From: Henckelia pumila
Taxonomy: Eukaryota; Streptophyta; Magnoliopsida; Lamiales; Gesneriaceae
Length of the DNA stretch: 64,000 nt
NCBI RefSeq assembly: GCF_033568475.1
Contig: NC_133121.1
Location: 131,224,375 to 131,288,374 of the forward strand
Direction: 5' to 3'
The translations under genes and the position numbers were made by a program. The notes below the pieces were generated by a model. It was not told where the DNA came from, searched no databases, and worked only from the letters and a program-made list of their open reading frames with translations. Positions 26,566-37,544 of the stretch are shown here, piece after piece; the first letter of the stretch is position 1, and each line of letters starts with the position of its first letter.

Positions 26566-26907
26566 ATATATATATATATATATAATATTGAGATATCAGT
26601 ACAACTTTGTATTTTCAAGAATTAATGAATACATAAAATAAAGGAAAGATAGGAAAGATAACAGTGTAAATTTTATTTAATGATTTGATTGGTGCGAGAT
26701 ATATATTTAATCAAAACACCAAATTGCATAGGAAAAAAATGATGAGATTGTATTATTATAAACAATCCATCAAAGGGAATTGCACAGCCTCAAACAAAAT
26801 AAATAATTGAGTTGATCTGATGGCTCCAATTTAAAAATGTATAATTAAATTCTAATATGTGAAGTGAGCTATATATAAATATTTTTTAGAAGATTAGGAA
26901 AAAGGCT
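26344..26907. other. 3' flank of the ATL gene
   Basis: Contains the probable 3' UTR, then CA/TA microsatellite sequence at 26,530-26,585. No coding frame. Confidence 0.4.
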
Positions 26908-27467
26908 AGTATACAAAATGGAAATTGTTCGGAGTTCGGACTAATTCTATAAACCGTTCTCACGGTCAAACCTGTAATCAAAGAACTATATATAAAGCTA
27001 TATATGTTTTAGAAAAATGATACATCGTCCGAGTGATCGTATAGTTGAAGTACGTACATTTATATTGATTTTAGTTATAGATAAAGCAATCTACATTTAT
27101 TTATTCATATATTACGTACTTCTAAATCATGATGCATGCATGTTGCGAAATAAATTGTCTAATTAGAACAATTCATTTTATGGGCCGGACGTTACCAATT
27201 GGTTGATGAGATTAGATAAGATAAATCTGAAAATGTAATTCATAAATCAAGAAATGGCCATATTTTTTTTTTTTTTTTTTTACTGTATGTTAATGAAAGA
27301 TATTAATTATTAATTATATATAATACTCACAATATATAAGAGACAATTAAACATACAAACATACGTTCGAGAAGTTTAGTTTTGAAGTGAATAAAGTCAT
27401 GCTAATTAAATCGTTGGAATAATGCATGGTTTTAGCTATCAATAATAAAATGTAAAACTCCCAAGTC
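26908..27467 (+). repeat. Direct duplication, copy 1
   Basis: Matches 30,987-31,467 from ATACAAAATGGAAATTGTTC through AATAAAATGTAAAACT with very few differences, except for a segment of about 80 bp (27,000-27,050 region) missing from the second copy. Both include TTATGGGCCGGACGTTACC and a long poly-T tract. No coding frame or terminal repeats were seen. Confidence 0.85.
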
Positions 27468-27724
27468 GCATGGGCTTTTTTAAATAATTAATATAAAAAT
27501 AAAAAATTATAAAAATATACCATGTTATAAAATTTTATGGAAGTATGATAATCCGGGACATACCATCCCGGATTTGGCAGGTTTTTGCCATGGTTGGCAG
27601 GGTGGCATATTCCAATTTTCTTTCTTTTTTTTTTTTTTTAATTTTCAATTATTAAATAAATAAATAAATCTTAGTCAATATATTTAATTAAAAAATAAAG
27701 TATTTTAAAGACCAATAAAATAAT

Positions 27725-28893
27725 TATCATAAAATGAAAATCATACCATTTATTTTATTGTTCTTATGTTTCATAAATTAATTTATGAAATAAATTTTAA
27801 AATAATTAGAGTTAATTTTATTAATTAACTCTAATTAATATAAATATTAAGTATTGTATTATCATTACTAATATGAGTATATAAAGTACAAAAAAGTTCA
27901 TTTAGCTTTTTTAATATTATTATCGTGGTTTTATTTAATAATATTTTGAATTAAAAAATACTAAAAATTATAAATTTTAATTTTTCATAAAACATAATAA
28001 TTAATTTAATCTAAAAATATTTTTTTCTTTTAAAAATAGAGAAATTATTACACAATGAATTATGAAAAGTTTAATTTTTTTTTGGCCAATAAAGGGTTTT
28101 TGGATAGAACAAGAAAACAAAAAAAAAAAAAATCGAGTTAATTCACTAAATAAAATAATATTTAATTTTAAAAACTTGATTTATAATTTTAATTAAAATT
28201 ATTTAATTGATTTAATATTAAAGTTATGCTATTTATTAATTTTAATATAAAAAAACTTGAGTTAAATTTATTTAATTGAGTTAATATTAAATTTATTTTA
28301 ACCAAATATTATTTTATTTAGTGAATTAACTGGAAACAAGTTTTTTTTTTTCGTTTTCTTATTTTATCCGAAGATCGTTTATTGGCCAAAAATATAATAA
28401 TAATTAAAATTTTCATTAGTTATTGTGTAGTAATTAATTTTTCTATTTTTTTGGACAAAATATTTGTAAATTAAATTTATTATTAATTTTTTATGAGAAA
28501 ATAAAAGTTATAATTTTGATATTAATTCAAAATGTTATCAAATAAACCATAATAATAATATTAATAAAACTAAATGTAATTTTCTTGTACTTTATATACT
28601 CATATTACTAATGATAATACACTACTTATTATTTATATTAATAGTGAAAGTCATACCATTTAATTAATTATTCTTTTGTTTCATAATTTAATTTGTGAAC
28701 TAAATTTCTAAAATAATTGGATTTGGTTATATTAACTCACATATTTAATTAACAAATCAAGTATTTTGAATTCCATTAAAATAACTACCATAAAATGAAA
28801 GTCATACCATTTAATTAATTATTCTTTTGTTTCATAATTTAATTTGTGAACTAAATTTCTAAAATAATTAGAGTTGGTTTTATTAATTACACT
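27725..28893. repeat. Large foldback with flanking direct repeats
   Basis: Two diverged arms (about 27,835-28,140 and 28,330-28,655) are reverse complements, for example ATGAGTATATAAAGTAC at 27,871 and its inverse GTACTTTATATACTCAT at 28,589. A near-perfect inner palindrome is centred near 28,235. A direct repeat starting TCATACCATTTA (27,742; 28,651; 28,803) and containing TTTCATAAATT/TTTCATAATTT occurs before the left arm and twice after the right arm. Non-coding; probably an old foldback transposon. Confidence 0.6.
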
Positions 28894-28979
28894 ATTAGTA
28901 TAAAAAATCTACATGTATGCATTTTTCAGTCTAGGTAATTGCTCAGTCTTTGACCATGACCAAATATATGATAAATAAT

Positions 28980-29105
28980 GTAAATTTTAAATTATCGATA
29001 ATCGTATCATGTGATATTGTCATCTTAAATGTAGAATGATTTTAAAAAGTACATAAATTACTTGACCAATTACCTAGACTGAAAAATGCATACATGTAGA
29101 TTACT
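28980..29105 (+). repeat. Perfect 126-bp inverted repeat, left arm
   Basis: Reverse complement of 29,427-29,552 with no mismatch that I can find. Arm landmarks are TTATCGATAATCGTATCATG and ACCTAGACTGAAAAATGC. The loop is 321 bp. A ~40-bp piece of the same sequence (CTACATGTATGCATTTTTC...) also occurs just upstream at about 28,908-28,950, in the orientation of the right arm. Confidence 0.9.
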
Positions 29106-29426
29106 ATTTTGTGCTACAAACCAACCCTCTCCTGATCAATTAGCAAAGGTTCTGACTATATATTATTAATTAGTTGATAATTTTGTATGATAAATGCATT
29201 AAAAATATGTTTTTAACATCAAATTATTATTATAATTATTATTATTATTCGTATATTTCCAACTAATAATCAGTCAGATAAAATTTCGTAATACATCAAT
29301 GAGCTAAAATTTGTAAAAATTGATTGTTTATCCAATCGGTTTTAATTAAGGGCATTAATTAATTATATAATAATTTGATTCACGATCATTGCTCAGTCTT
29401 TGACCATGGCCAAAAGAGCTGAAATG

Positions 29427-29552
29427 AGTAATCTACATGTATGCATTTTTCAGTCTAGGTAATTGGTCAAGTAATTTATGTACTTTTTAAAATCATTCTA
29501 CATTTAAGATGACAATATCACATGATACGATTATCGATAATTTAAAATTTAC
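29427..29552 (-). repeat. Perfect 126-bp inverted repeat, right arm
   Basis: Partner of 28,980-29,105. It is preceded by GCTCAGTCTTTGACCATGGC, a near copy of the sequence at 28,941-28,960. If transcribed through, the pair would form a long perfect hairpin. Confidence 0.9.
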
Positions 29553-30278
29553 GCATGCAAACGGGTCCATTTACATTTTCAATACTTCAGCGAAATACTT
29601 TGTATCATTTCACAAATGAAGAAAAAACATGCACGAAGCATTTTACACTCTTGTTCATTTATAGGGAAATTAAATTATTTGAAGCTCATATATATGTATG
29701 TATAGGGACGGATCTAGGAATTAGAGTAAAGGTAGGCTTGAACTTAAAGTAATAAATTATATATTATGATAAAAATACATAATAAATTTTATTCATTATA
29801 TATTTTGAAACTCATTTGAAAATTTCATGAATTTAGAGTAATGCTACAATAAATAAGACTCAAAATTTTTATTTTTTCCAACCACTATAATTTATTTTGA
29901 TGCAACAATGAATAATTTTATTATTCAAATAATATATTTTGCTCTCAAATCATGAAAAATATCACTTTTCAATATATTAATATCACACAACTATTATAAT
30001 TTTAGAAATTAATATGAAAACAATATATTTCATTTGTATCTGTATTTGATACTTGAGAGATCGAAGTCATAAACTAAATTTTATAGAAAAATATAAAAAA
30101 AGCATACAAAATTGAAATTTACTATATTAATAATTATTTTGAAATTATATATATATATATATATAACCAAAAAAACGAGTTGTGCTATAGCCTAGCACTG
30201 CCCATATGTTGATTCGTCCATGTGTATATAAAATTGTTTAAATTTCTGTCATAAATATTACAAATTAACTTGCAGTTG
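29553..30278. other. AT-rich intergenic DNA
   Basis: No gene recognised; a 65-codon open frame at 29,555-29,752 has no recognisable features. Confidence 0.4.

Positions 30279-30338
<60 letters not shown>
30279..30338. repeat. (TTA)n microsatellite
   Basis: About 20 uninterrupted TTA/ATT units. Confidence 0.95.
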
Positions 30339-30986
30339 GCAACACTATGCTATAGAATTATATAAAGTGTAATTTATAATATAGATGTGATTCTTAGAAT
30401 ATATGCGCATAATCAATTGGTGTGTCATGCATGAAAGACATAACGTATAAATTACAAGGGTTTGGTCATGGTTCTTAACTATATATATTTTAAACTTCAA
30501 CATTAAATCAATCGTCCTTAATTAATATGCATGCTTCTTTAATTTGGATAGTCTTCCTTCATATATATATAGTTTCAACTCTTGCTAATTAACTTGTTCA
30601 CTACGTAGGACAATCTATATACCATTGTAATGGTTTGGATTAGGAATATAGACTAAAAAACGTGTGCATGCACATGCAAAAACAAGAAACTAATAATTAA
30701 AAGATATGATCGAACCCAATATAAGATATCATCGAAGTTCAATTCGGATTTACTATATCATATATTTACACCGCCGGCTGGTTCATTGTGCTTGGCTCCT
30801 AATTTCCAATACACGCATGCTAAGTACTGTTTAATTCGACCCATTAAAAGTAGCGGTCGGCGAGCTTGCAGTCGATGCTTCTGAACTCATGTCTCTCCTC
30901 TTTCTCGCCACCGGAATCGCCCCGTACTTCATGATTGCTTTAGATTGAGTAGTGTTTTATCACTTAATTCTTTGTATGTGGCGTAA
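30339..30986. other. Intergenic DNA with a small GC-rich island
   Basis: 30,765-30,950 is markedly more GC-rich than its surroundings. On the minus strand, 30,940 to about 30,845 reads open from an ATG with a basic start (MKYGAIPVARKRRDMSS). It could be a fragment of a protein-coding gene, but I do not recognise it. Confidence 0.3.
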
Positions 30987-31467
30987 TATACAAAATGGAA
31001 ATTGTTCGGACTAATTCTATAATAAACCGTTCTCACGGTCAAACCTATACGTACATTTATATTGATTTTAGTTATAGATAAAGCAATCTACATTTATTTA
31101 TTCATATATTACTTCTAAATCATGATGCATGCATGTTGCGAAATAAATTGTCTAATTAGAACAATTCATTTTATGGGCCGGACGTTACCAATTGGTTGAT
31201 GAGATTGGATAAGATAAATCTGAAAATGTAATTCATAAATCAAGAAATGGCCATCTTTTTTTTTTTTTTTTTTTTTTTTACTGTTTGTTAATGAAATATA
31301 TTAATTATTAATTATATATAATACTCACAATATATAAGAGACAATTAAACATACTAACATACGTTCGAGAAGTTTAGTTTTGAAGTGAATAAAGTTATGC
31401 TAATTAAATCGTTGGAATAATGCATGGTTTTAACTATCAATAATAAAATGTAAAACTTCCAAGTTAC
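30987..31467 (+). repeat. Direct duplication, copy 2
   Basis: Second copy of 26,908-27,467, 4 kb downstream of the first, lacking the ~80-bp internal segment. High identity suggests a fairly recent duplication. Confidence 0.85.
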
Positions 31468-32060
31468 ATGCATGAGACCGGCGGTCAGTTGAATGTGACG
31501 GGTTGCAACTATGAAATATTATTATTATCTCTAAATTAACTTTTTGTAGCTTGAGTTGTGATTTTCTTTAATTTGTGTAGTATCCCGAAAGTTTTATACT
31601 TCAAAGTTCAAATATTTACTTCTTACTCTAACCTAGAATGCAACAACAAAAATTTGGTCGGGTCACACTTCAAATATTTTAGACAACTAGATCGACCGCA
31701 CCATGATCGAGTTGGCTGTTTGATTGATCAAATCCGCCCCCGTTTAATTAACTCTATCGGTGGTTATAATCCGGGATATTAACTCATTAAAACAAGACAA
31801 TAATTGAATTATGGAGAAATTAACTCATGAAAAAATATTTATTTCTAAATATGTGCTAACGAAATATCCTAATTCATGCATGCCAATATCACCAACGCGT
31901 CCAACAGAACTAGCACAAGTTGCAATATTGGTCTCCAAAATTTCTGAAAACTCTTTTCCAACTTAATTAAACATTCCCGAAAATATATATTTTCATACTT
32001 TTGTATACCGTATATCATTCAAAATTTTTCATTGATGTTAAAAATAATTTTGTTATTGTA
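31468..32060. other. Intergenic DNA, no gene seen
   Basis: Mixed sequence with no recognised domain. The 74-codon frame at 31,558-31,782 has no identifiable homology and is probably chance. Confidence 0.35.
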
Positions 32061-32064
32061 TTAT

Positions 32065-32421
32065 ATCAAAACCATCAAAATTAAGAAAATTCGAAGTTAC
32101 ATACTAAGATTTTTTGGTTTGTATAAGTGATTAATTAGTAAGAAGTTACTCGGTAATTCGCTCAAATTCAAATTATCATAATTTTATTGGGTTAGACTTT
32201 TGTTGATATATATATACCATATATATCTAGTAACTTTAATTTATTATTAAATTAAAAAACGTATACAATTCAACCATCAAGATTAAAGAAATTCGAAGTT
32301 ACATACCAAGATAATTTGGTTTGTATATATAATATAAGTGATAGTAATAAGTTATTCGATAATCGGCTCAAATTCAAATTATCATATTTTATTGGGTTAG
32401 ACTTTTTGTTTTTATACCATA
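32065..32421 (+). repeat. ~202-bp tandem duplication, interrupted by Harbinger A
   Basis: GAAATTCGAAGTTACATAC and GCTCAAATTCAAATTATCAT each occur twice with a ~202-bp period (from about 32,085 and 32,287). The second copy is cut by the Harbinger element at 32,425 and its continuation (ATTATTAAATTAAAAAA) is found after it at 34,706-34,730. Confidence 0.7.
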
Positions 32422-32424
32422 TAA

Positions 32425-34687
32425 GGGCACCAGTAATGGGAAGGTTTATAAAAATATTAACCTCCCCTCAAAAACCCCATCCCATTAGGGTTTTTTAATA
32501 AATTTTAAAAACCGGTCCCAAGATTTAATTTGGAACCGGTTTTAATTTTTTTTTTAAAAAAATATTTTGTAAATGCAAGAGGGGGAGCGCACTCCCCCTT
32601 GGGATGCGGGCGTGTTACACGCGTGCGTCAGGCAACAGGTAGCCTGCTGCCATTTTTTAAAACAAAAAAATTTTATTTTAAAAATTAAGATGAATTTTTT
32701 GATTTGTTTTCAAACGGCTCTTTATATATTTTTTTCATAATTTTTTTTAACATTCAACGGCTAGCTACTTGAATTTTTATTTTTATTTTTTTATTTTTTA
32801 TTTTATTCATAACGGCTACATAATGACAATTTTTTAAACTATAAATATACCAAACAATTTTTCATCAACTTCTATAATCATTTTCTCTATTTTTTTCATC
32901 TCTACTCTAAAATGTTTGAAGATCCAAATAATTTGAGCACCGATAGAATTATCGAATTCTTTAAAGAAGAGTTGTTGGATGATACTGATGAACAGATGAT
33001 GCTGGAGATCATTCAACAACAACAACAAATGCTACTTGAGGTAGCTCGGATTAGTTGCGAGGGATGACATAGAAAAAGGTATTTGAATCGAGATCGTGAA
33101 GCTGGACGTGCTCGTCTTGTCAATGAATACTTCAGTGATGCAGCGATATTTCCAATTGAAGTTTTTCGAAGATGATTTCGTATGCAAAAAGAATTATTTA
33201 TTCACATTGTCTAAGCCTTGCAAAAGCATTCTGAATATTTTCAGCTGAGGGTTGATGCAACAGAAAAAAAAAGGTTTGTCTCCACTTCAGAAATGCACGA
33301 CAACTATCCGTCAATTAGCTTATGGAGCCCCTGCCGACCATTATGATGAGTACCTACGAATTGGTGAAAAAACTTCCATCGATTGCCTATTCAATTTATT
33401 TCGATGTGTAATTGAGGTATTTGGGGCACAATACTTGAGAAAACCCAATGCTACTCACATCCAACGTTTACTTCAAATGCACGAGGAAAGACATGGTTTT
33501 CCTGGTATGTTGGATAGTCTTGATTGTATGCACTGGGAATGGAAAAACTGTCCGGTAGCTTGAAAATGTCAGTTTATTTGAGGAGATCATGGAGTCCCAA
33601 CAATTGTACTTGAAGCAGTCGCCTCTGCAGATTTGTGGATATGGCATGCCTTTTTCGGGGTCGCAGGATCGCGTAATAATATCAACGTGCTTAACGAATC
33701 ACCTTTATTCAACAACGTATTACAAGGAAATGCACCAGATGTTCATTTGGGATCTACCTGCAATGGGCCACTTTTTTTAAGAATTTTCCGTGCCCTCAAG
33801 ATATGAACAGAAAGAAGTTTAAAGAAAGACAAGAGGCTGCGAGGAAAGATGTCGAGCGAGCATTTGGAGTACTACAATCTTGTTGGGCAATAGTTAGAGG
33901 TCCCTGTCGATTTTGGTACAAGAACAAGTTGAAAGATATCATGCTAACATGTATAATTTTGCACAACATGATTATTGAGGATGAGGGAGATACAGTGAGT
34001 AATTGGTCAAATGAAGATGAAAACGATCCTCCCGCACAGATAAATCAAGGCTCAACAGAGGAATTTCGTGAGTACATAAGAAGAAATTGCGAGCTACGTG
34101 ATAATTAAGTATCTTCCTCATCAGCTTCGAGCCGACTTAATTGAACACATATGGGCATACTACGGCTGCGATGAGTAAAGAATAATTAATCAAGAAATTA
34201 TGGAGTATTTTATTATCATATGTTTTATTTTTTTGAAATATTCTGTATTTGCATGTGTTTTTGTATTTTGTAATTGTTATATGTTATTTTTAATTTCAAT
34301 TTATGTATGGTACTTTTTAAAATTATGTTATTTTGTTTTTATTAAAGTCTCTTTCAATATATCCAAAGTATCTGTTGCTTTTAAAGTTTTTTAAGTTTAT
34401 TTTTTTCAAATTATTTTTTTCATAAAAATCAATGTTTTAAAATTAAAAATACAAAATAATACTAAATTTAAAATTATAATTAATAATATATATGATAAAA
34501 GAAATAAATATAAATTAAATTATAAATAAATATAAGTGAATTGAGAGTGAGTCCCATAAAAAGATTGTTGAAGAGATTATTGATAACGGAGAGAGGTTTT
34601 AAAAAGAGATGGAGTTTTTAATTTTTGATGTGACAGTGACGTGGCAGAATAAAAACCCTGGGAAGAGGTTTAGCATTACAGATGCCC
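32425..34687 (+). mobile_element. PIF/Harbinger transposon A
   Basis: The element is 2,263 bp, flanked by TAA on both sides (32,422-32,424 and 34,688-34,690). Its termini GGGCACCAGTAATG and CATTACAGATGCCC are inverted. It encodes a degenerate PIF/Harbinger-type DDE transposase. A TAA/TTA target and such termini are diagnostic of this superfamily. The only recognisable coding content is the transposase; the second (Myb-like) reading frame of autonomous elements is not seen. Confidence 0.88.
32912..34108 (+). pseudogene. Degenerate PIF/Harbinger transposase (element A)
   Basis: Reads from an acidic N-terminus (MFEDPNNLSTDRIIEFFKEE) to ELRDN. Recognisable blocks are SPLQKCTTTIRQLAYGA, GFPGMLDSLDCMHWEWKNCP (first catalytic Asp region), FFGVAGSRNNINVLN (second Asp) and VERAFGVLQSCWAIVRG (catalytic Glu region). 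It is broken by stops near 33,065, 33,172, 33,211 and 33,561, a frameshift in the A-run at 33,262-33,272, and a deletion near 33,745 that removes the block after NAPDVH. The DDE triad regions survive, so decay is recent, but no functional protein can be made. Confidence 0.85.
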
Positions 34688-34690
34688 TAA

Positions 34691-35022
34691 CTATTCAAAT
34701 AAAAATAATATATTATTAAATTAAAAAAATGGGTACGCAAATCAACAGAAAAAGATAGGAGAGAGGAATGATTGTTGGTTGCTGTTGATTTGACGTGATT
34801 TGAAAAGTTTTTTTCTACCCAAAAAGCAGACCATCTGTATCACAACGCAACCGTACGTACATAAATGAGACTCAATGAAAACATACTCGCCTAATATTTC
34901 GTCTTGTACCTACGCACTACCCTGTTAATGTGACCATTTATTGATACATGCATGGTTTATTAAAAAATAATAAATATCATATGAGATATATTGATTAATA
35001 TAAATAGTTAGATATATATTAA
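34691..35022 (+). repeat. Duplicated flank F, copy 1
   Basis: About 330 bp between Harbinger A and B, repeated at 37,091-37,421 with high identity (for example GGAGAGAGGAATGATTGTTG and CGCCTAATATTTCGTCTTG). It is host DNA duplicated together with part of the transposon. Confidence 0.9.
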
Positions 35023-37087
35023 GGGCATCTGTATTGGGCCATGCTTCAAATTTTTTCAACTCTTTTCCTCCCGAATATAATTGCGTGGCCGCTAATTTTG
35101 TTTACTCTCTCTCTCCAAAAAACTCAACTCAGCCCTAATTTTGTTTTCTCCCCCCACTGTTCGTTGATCTTCCTCCCACGCCATAAATCCTCGCTATGTG
35201 CGTTCCAACATCTCCTCAGTCTTCCACCAGCGCTATCATCCTCAAAGTTTGTCTTGCCAACGTCGTATGTTTTCCTTTCCTCCGTCTCTTTCACGATGGA
35301 AAATGTATGTGCGCTCGGTTTTTTATTTTTTTTCAACTATTTACTTGTTTAGTTCTGTGATTTCCGGTGGCAAAGATATTGTAATCGAGCTTAGGTAGAA
35401 TTTTGATAAAGCGGAACTCGATTTTCAGCCCTCAAAAACCCCACCCCAATTACATGTGTGGGGTTTTCAATAAATTTTAAAAACTGGTCCCAAGATTTTG
35501 GGACCGGTTTTAATTTTTTTTTTTCAAATTATTTTGTAGATGGTAGCAGGTTTTAATTTTTTTTTTATTATTTTGTACATGCAAAAGTGGGGAGTGCTGC
35601 GGCGCGCGCATGTATAAGGCAGCAACGTGCTGTCTGTTGCCATTTTTTAAAACAAAAATATTTTTATTTAAAAATTGAGCTGAATTTTTTGACATGTTTT
35701 CAAACGGCTCTTTACATATTTTTTTTCATAATTTTGTTTTCAGTTTTTTTTATCATTCAACGGTTACTTGAATTATTTTTTTTATTTTTTCTTTTATTCA
35801 TAACGACTATATAATGACTATTTTTTCAACTATAAGTATACCAAAATTTTTTTCATCAACTACTATAATCAATTTATCTATTTTTTTTCATCTCTACTCT
35901 AAAATGTCCGAAGATCCAAATAATTTGAGCACCGATAGGATTATCGAATTATTTAAAGAAGAGTTGTTGGATGATACTGATGAATAGATCATGCTGGAGA
36001 TCATTCAACAACAACAACAACAACAAATTCTACTCGAGGTAGCTCGAATTATTTGCGAGGGATCACATAGCAGAAGGTATTTGAATCGAGATCGTAAAGC
36101 TGGACGTGCTCATCTTGTCAATGAATACTTCAGTGATGCACCGATATTTTCAATTGAAGTTTTTCGAAGACGATTTCGTATGCGAAAAGAATTATTCATT
36201 CGCGTTGTATAAGCCTTGCAAAATCATTCTGAATATTTTCAGTTGAGGGTTGATGCAACGGGAAAAAAAAGTTTGTCTCCACTTCAGAAATGCACGGTAC
36301 CTATCCGTCAATTAGCTTATGGATCCCCTGCCGACCATTATGATGAGTACCTACGAATTGGTGAAAAAACTTCCATCGATTGCCTATTCAATTTCTGTCG
36401 ATGTGTAATTGAGGTATTTGGGGAACAATACTTGAGAAAACCCAATGCTACTGGCATCCAACATTTACTTCAAATGCACGAGGAAAGACATGGTTTCCCT
36501 GGTATGTTGGGTAGTCTTGATTGTATGCACTGGGAATGGAAAAACTGTCCGATAGCTTGAAAAGGTCAGTTTACTCGAGAAGATCATGGAGTCCCAACAA
36601 TTGTACTTGAAGCAGTCACCTCTGCAGATTTGTGGATATGTCATGCCTTTTTCGGGGTCGCAGGATCGCGTAATGATATCAACGTGCTTAACGAATCACC
36701 TTTATTAAACAACGTATTACAAGGAAATGCACCAGATGTTCATTTTACAGTAAATGGCACACAATATACAAAGGGATACTATCTGACCGATGGGATCTAC
36801 CAGCAATGGGCCACTTTTTTAATAAAAATCAATGTTTTAATATTAAAAATACAAAATAATATTAAATTTAAAATTATAATTAATAGTATATATGATAAAA
36901 GAAATAAATTCAAATTAAATTATAAATAAATATAAGTGAATTGATAGTGGGTCCCATAAAAAGATTATTGAAGAGATTATTTATAACGGAGAGAGGTTTT
37001 AAAAAGAGATGGGGTTTTTAATTTTTGATGTGACAGTGACGTGGCAGAACAAAAATCCCGGGTAGAGGTTTAGCATTACAGATGCCC
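35023..37087 (+). mobile_element. PIF/Harbinger transposon B (chimeric left end)
   Basis: Flanked by TAA on both sides (35,020-35,022; 37,088-37,090). Left terminus GGGCATCTGTATTGG, right terminus CATTACAGATGCCC. From about 35,432 rightward it is a close homologue of element A. The first ~410 bp are unrelated to A beyond the terminus and include CT-rich, more GC-rich sequence that could be captured host DNA. Confidence 0.85.
35906..36822 (+). pseudogene. Truncated PIF/Harbinger transposase (element B)
   Basis: Closely similar to the transposase of element A, starting MSEDPNNLSTDRIIELFKEE. It has stops near 35,986, 36,210 and 36,558. It retains the block after NAPDVH that A has lost, with TKGYYLTDGIYQQWATF, but everything downstream of it, including the catalytic Glu region, is deleted and joined directly to the element's right end at about 36,823. 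It is inactive. Confidence 0.85.
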
Positions 37088-37090
37088 TAA

Positions 37091-37421
37091 CTAGTTCAAA
37101 TAAAAATAATATATTATTAAATTAAAAAAATGGGTACCCAAATCAACAAAAAAAGATAGGAGAGAGGAATGATTGTTGGTTGCAGTTGATTTGACGTGAT
37201 TTGAAAAGATTTTTCCACCCAAAAACCAGACCATTGTATCACAACGCAACCGTACGCACATAAATGGGACTCAATGAATACATACTCGCCTAATATTTCG
37301 TCTTGTACCTACGCATTACCCTGTTAACCTGACCATTTATTGATACATGCATGGTTTATTAAAAAATAATAAATATCATATGAGATATATTGATTAATAT
37401 AAATAGTTAGATATATATTAA
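37091..37421 (+). repeat. Duplicated flank F, copy 2
   Basis: Second copy of 34,691-35,022, beginning CTAGTTCAAATAAAAATAAT and ending at the TAA before the short element B'. Confidence 0.9.
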
Positions 37422-37541
37422 GGGCATATGATTTGGGCTATGCTTTCAATTTTTTCAACTCTTTCCCTCCCGAATATAATTGTGTGGCCGCTATATGGCA
37501 GAACAAAAATCCCGTGTAGAGGTTTAGCATTACAGATGCCC
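37422..37541 (+). mobile_element. 120-bp internally deleted derivative of Harbinger B (B')
   Basis: Flanked by TAA (37,419-37,421; 37,542-37,544). Its left ~72 bp match the left end of B (through GTGTGGCCGCTA) and its right ~47 bp match the right end of B (GGCAGAACAAAAATCCC onward). It therefore has the structure of a MITE made by internal deletion, and it sits at the same position relative to F as B does. Confidence 0.85.
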
Positions 37542-37544
37542 TAA

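Noticed and set aside
30279-30338. (TTA)n as a Helitron or centromeric landmark
   Set aside because: It is a simple trinucleotide microsatellite with no associated ends or higher-order repeat.
35041-35352. 103-codon frame at the left of Harbinger B as a real gene
   Set aside because: No recognisable domain, CT-rich composition and overlapping frames on both strands; kept only as a possible captured fragment.
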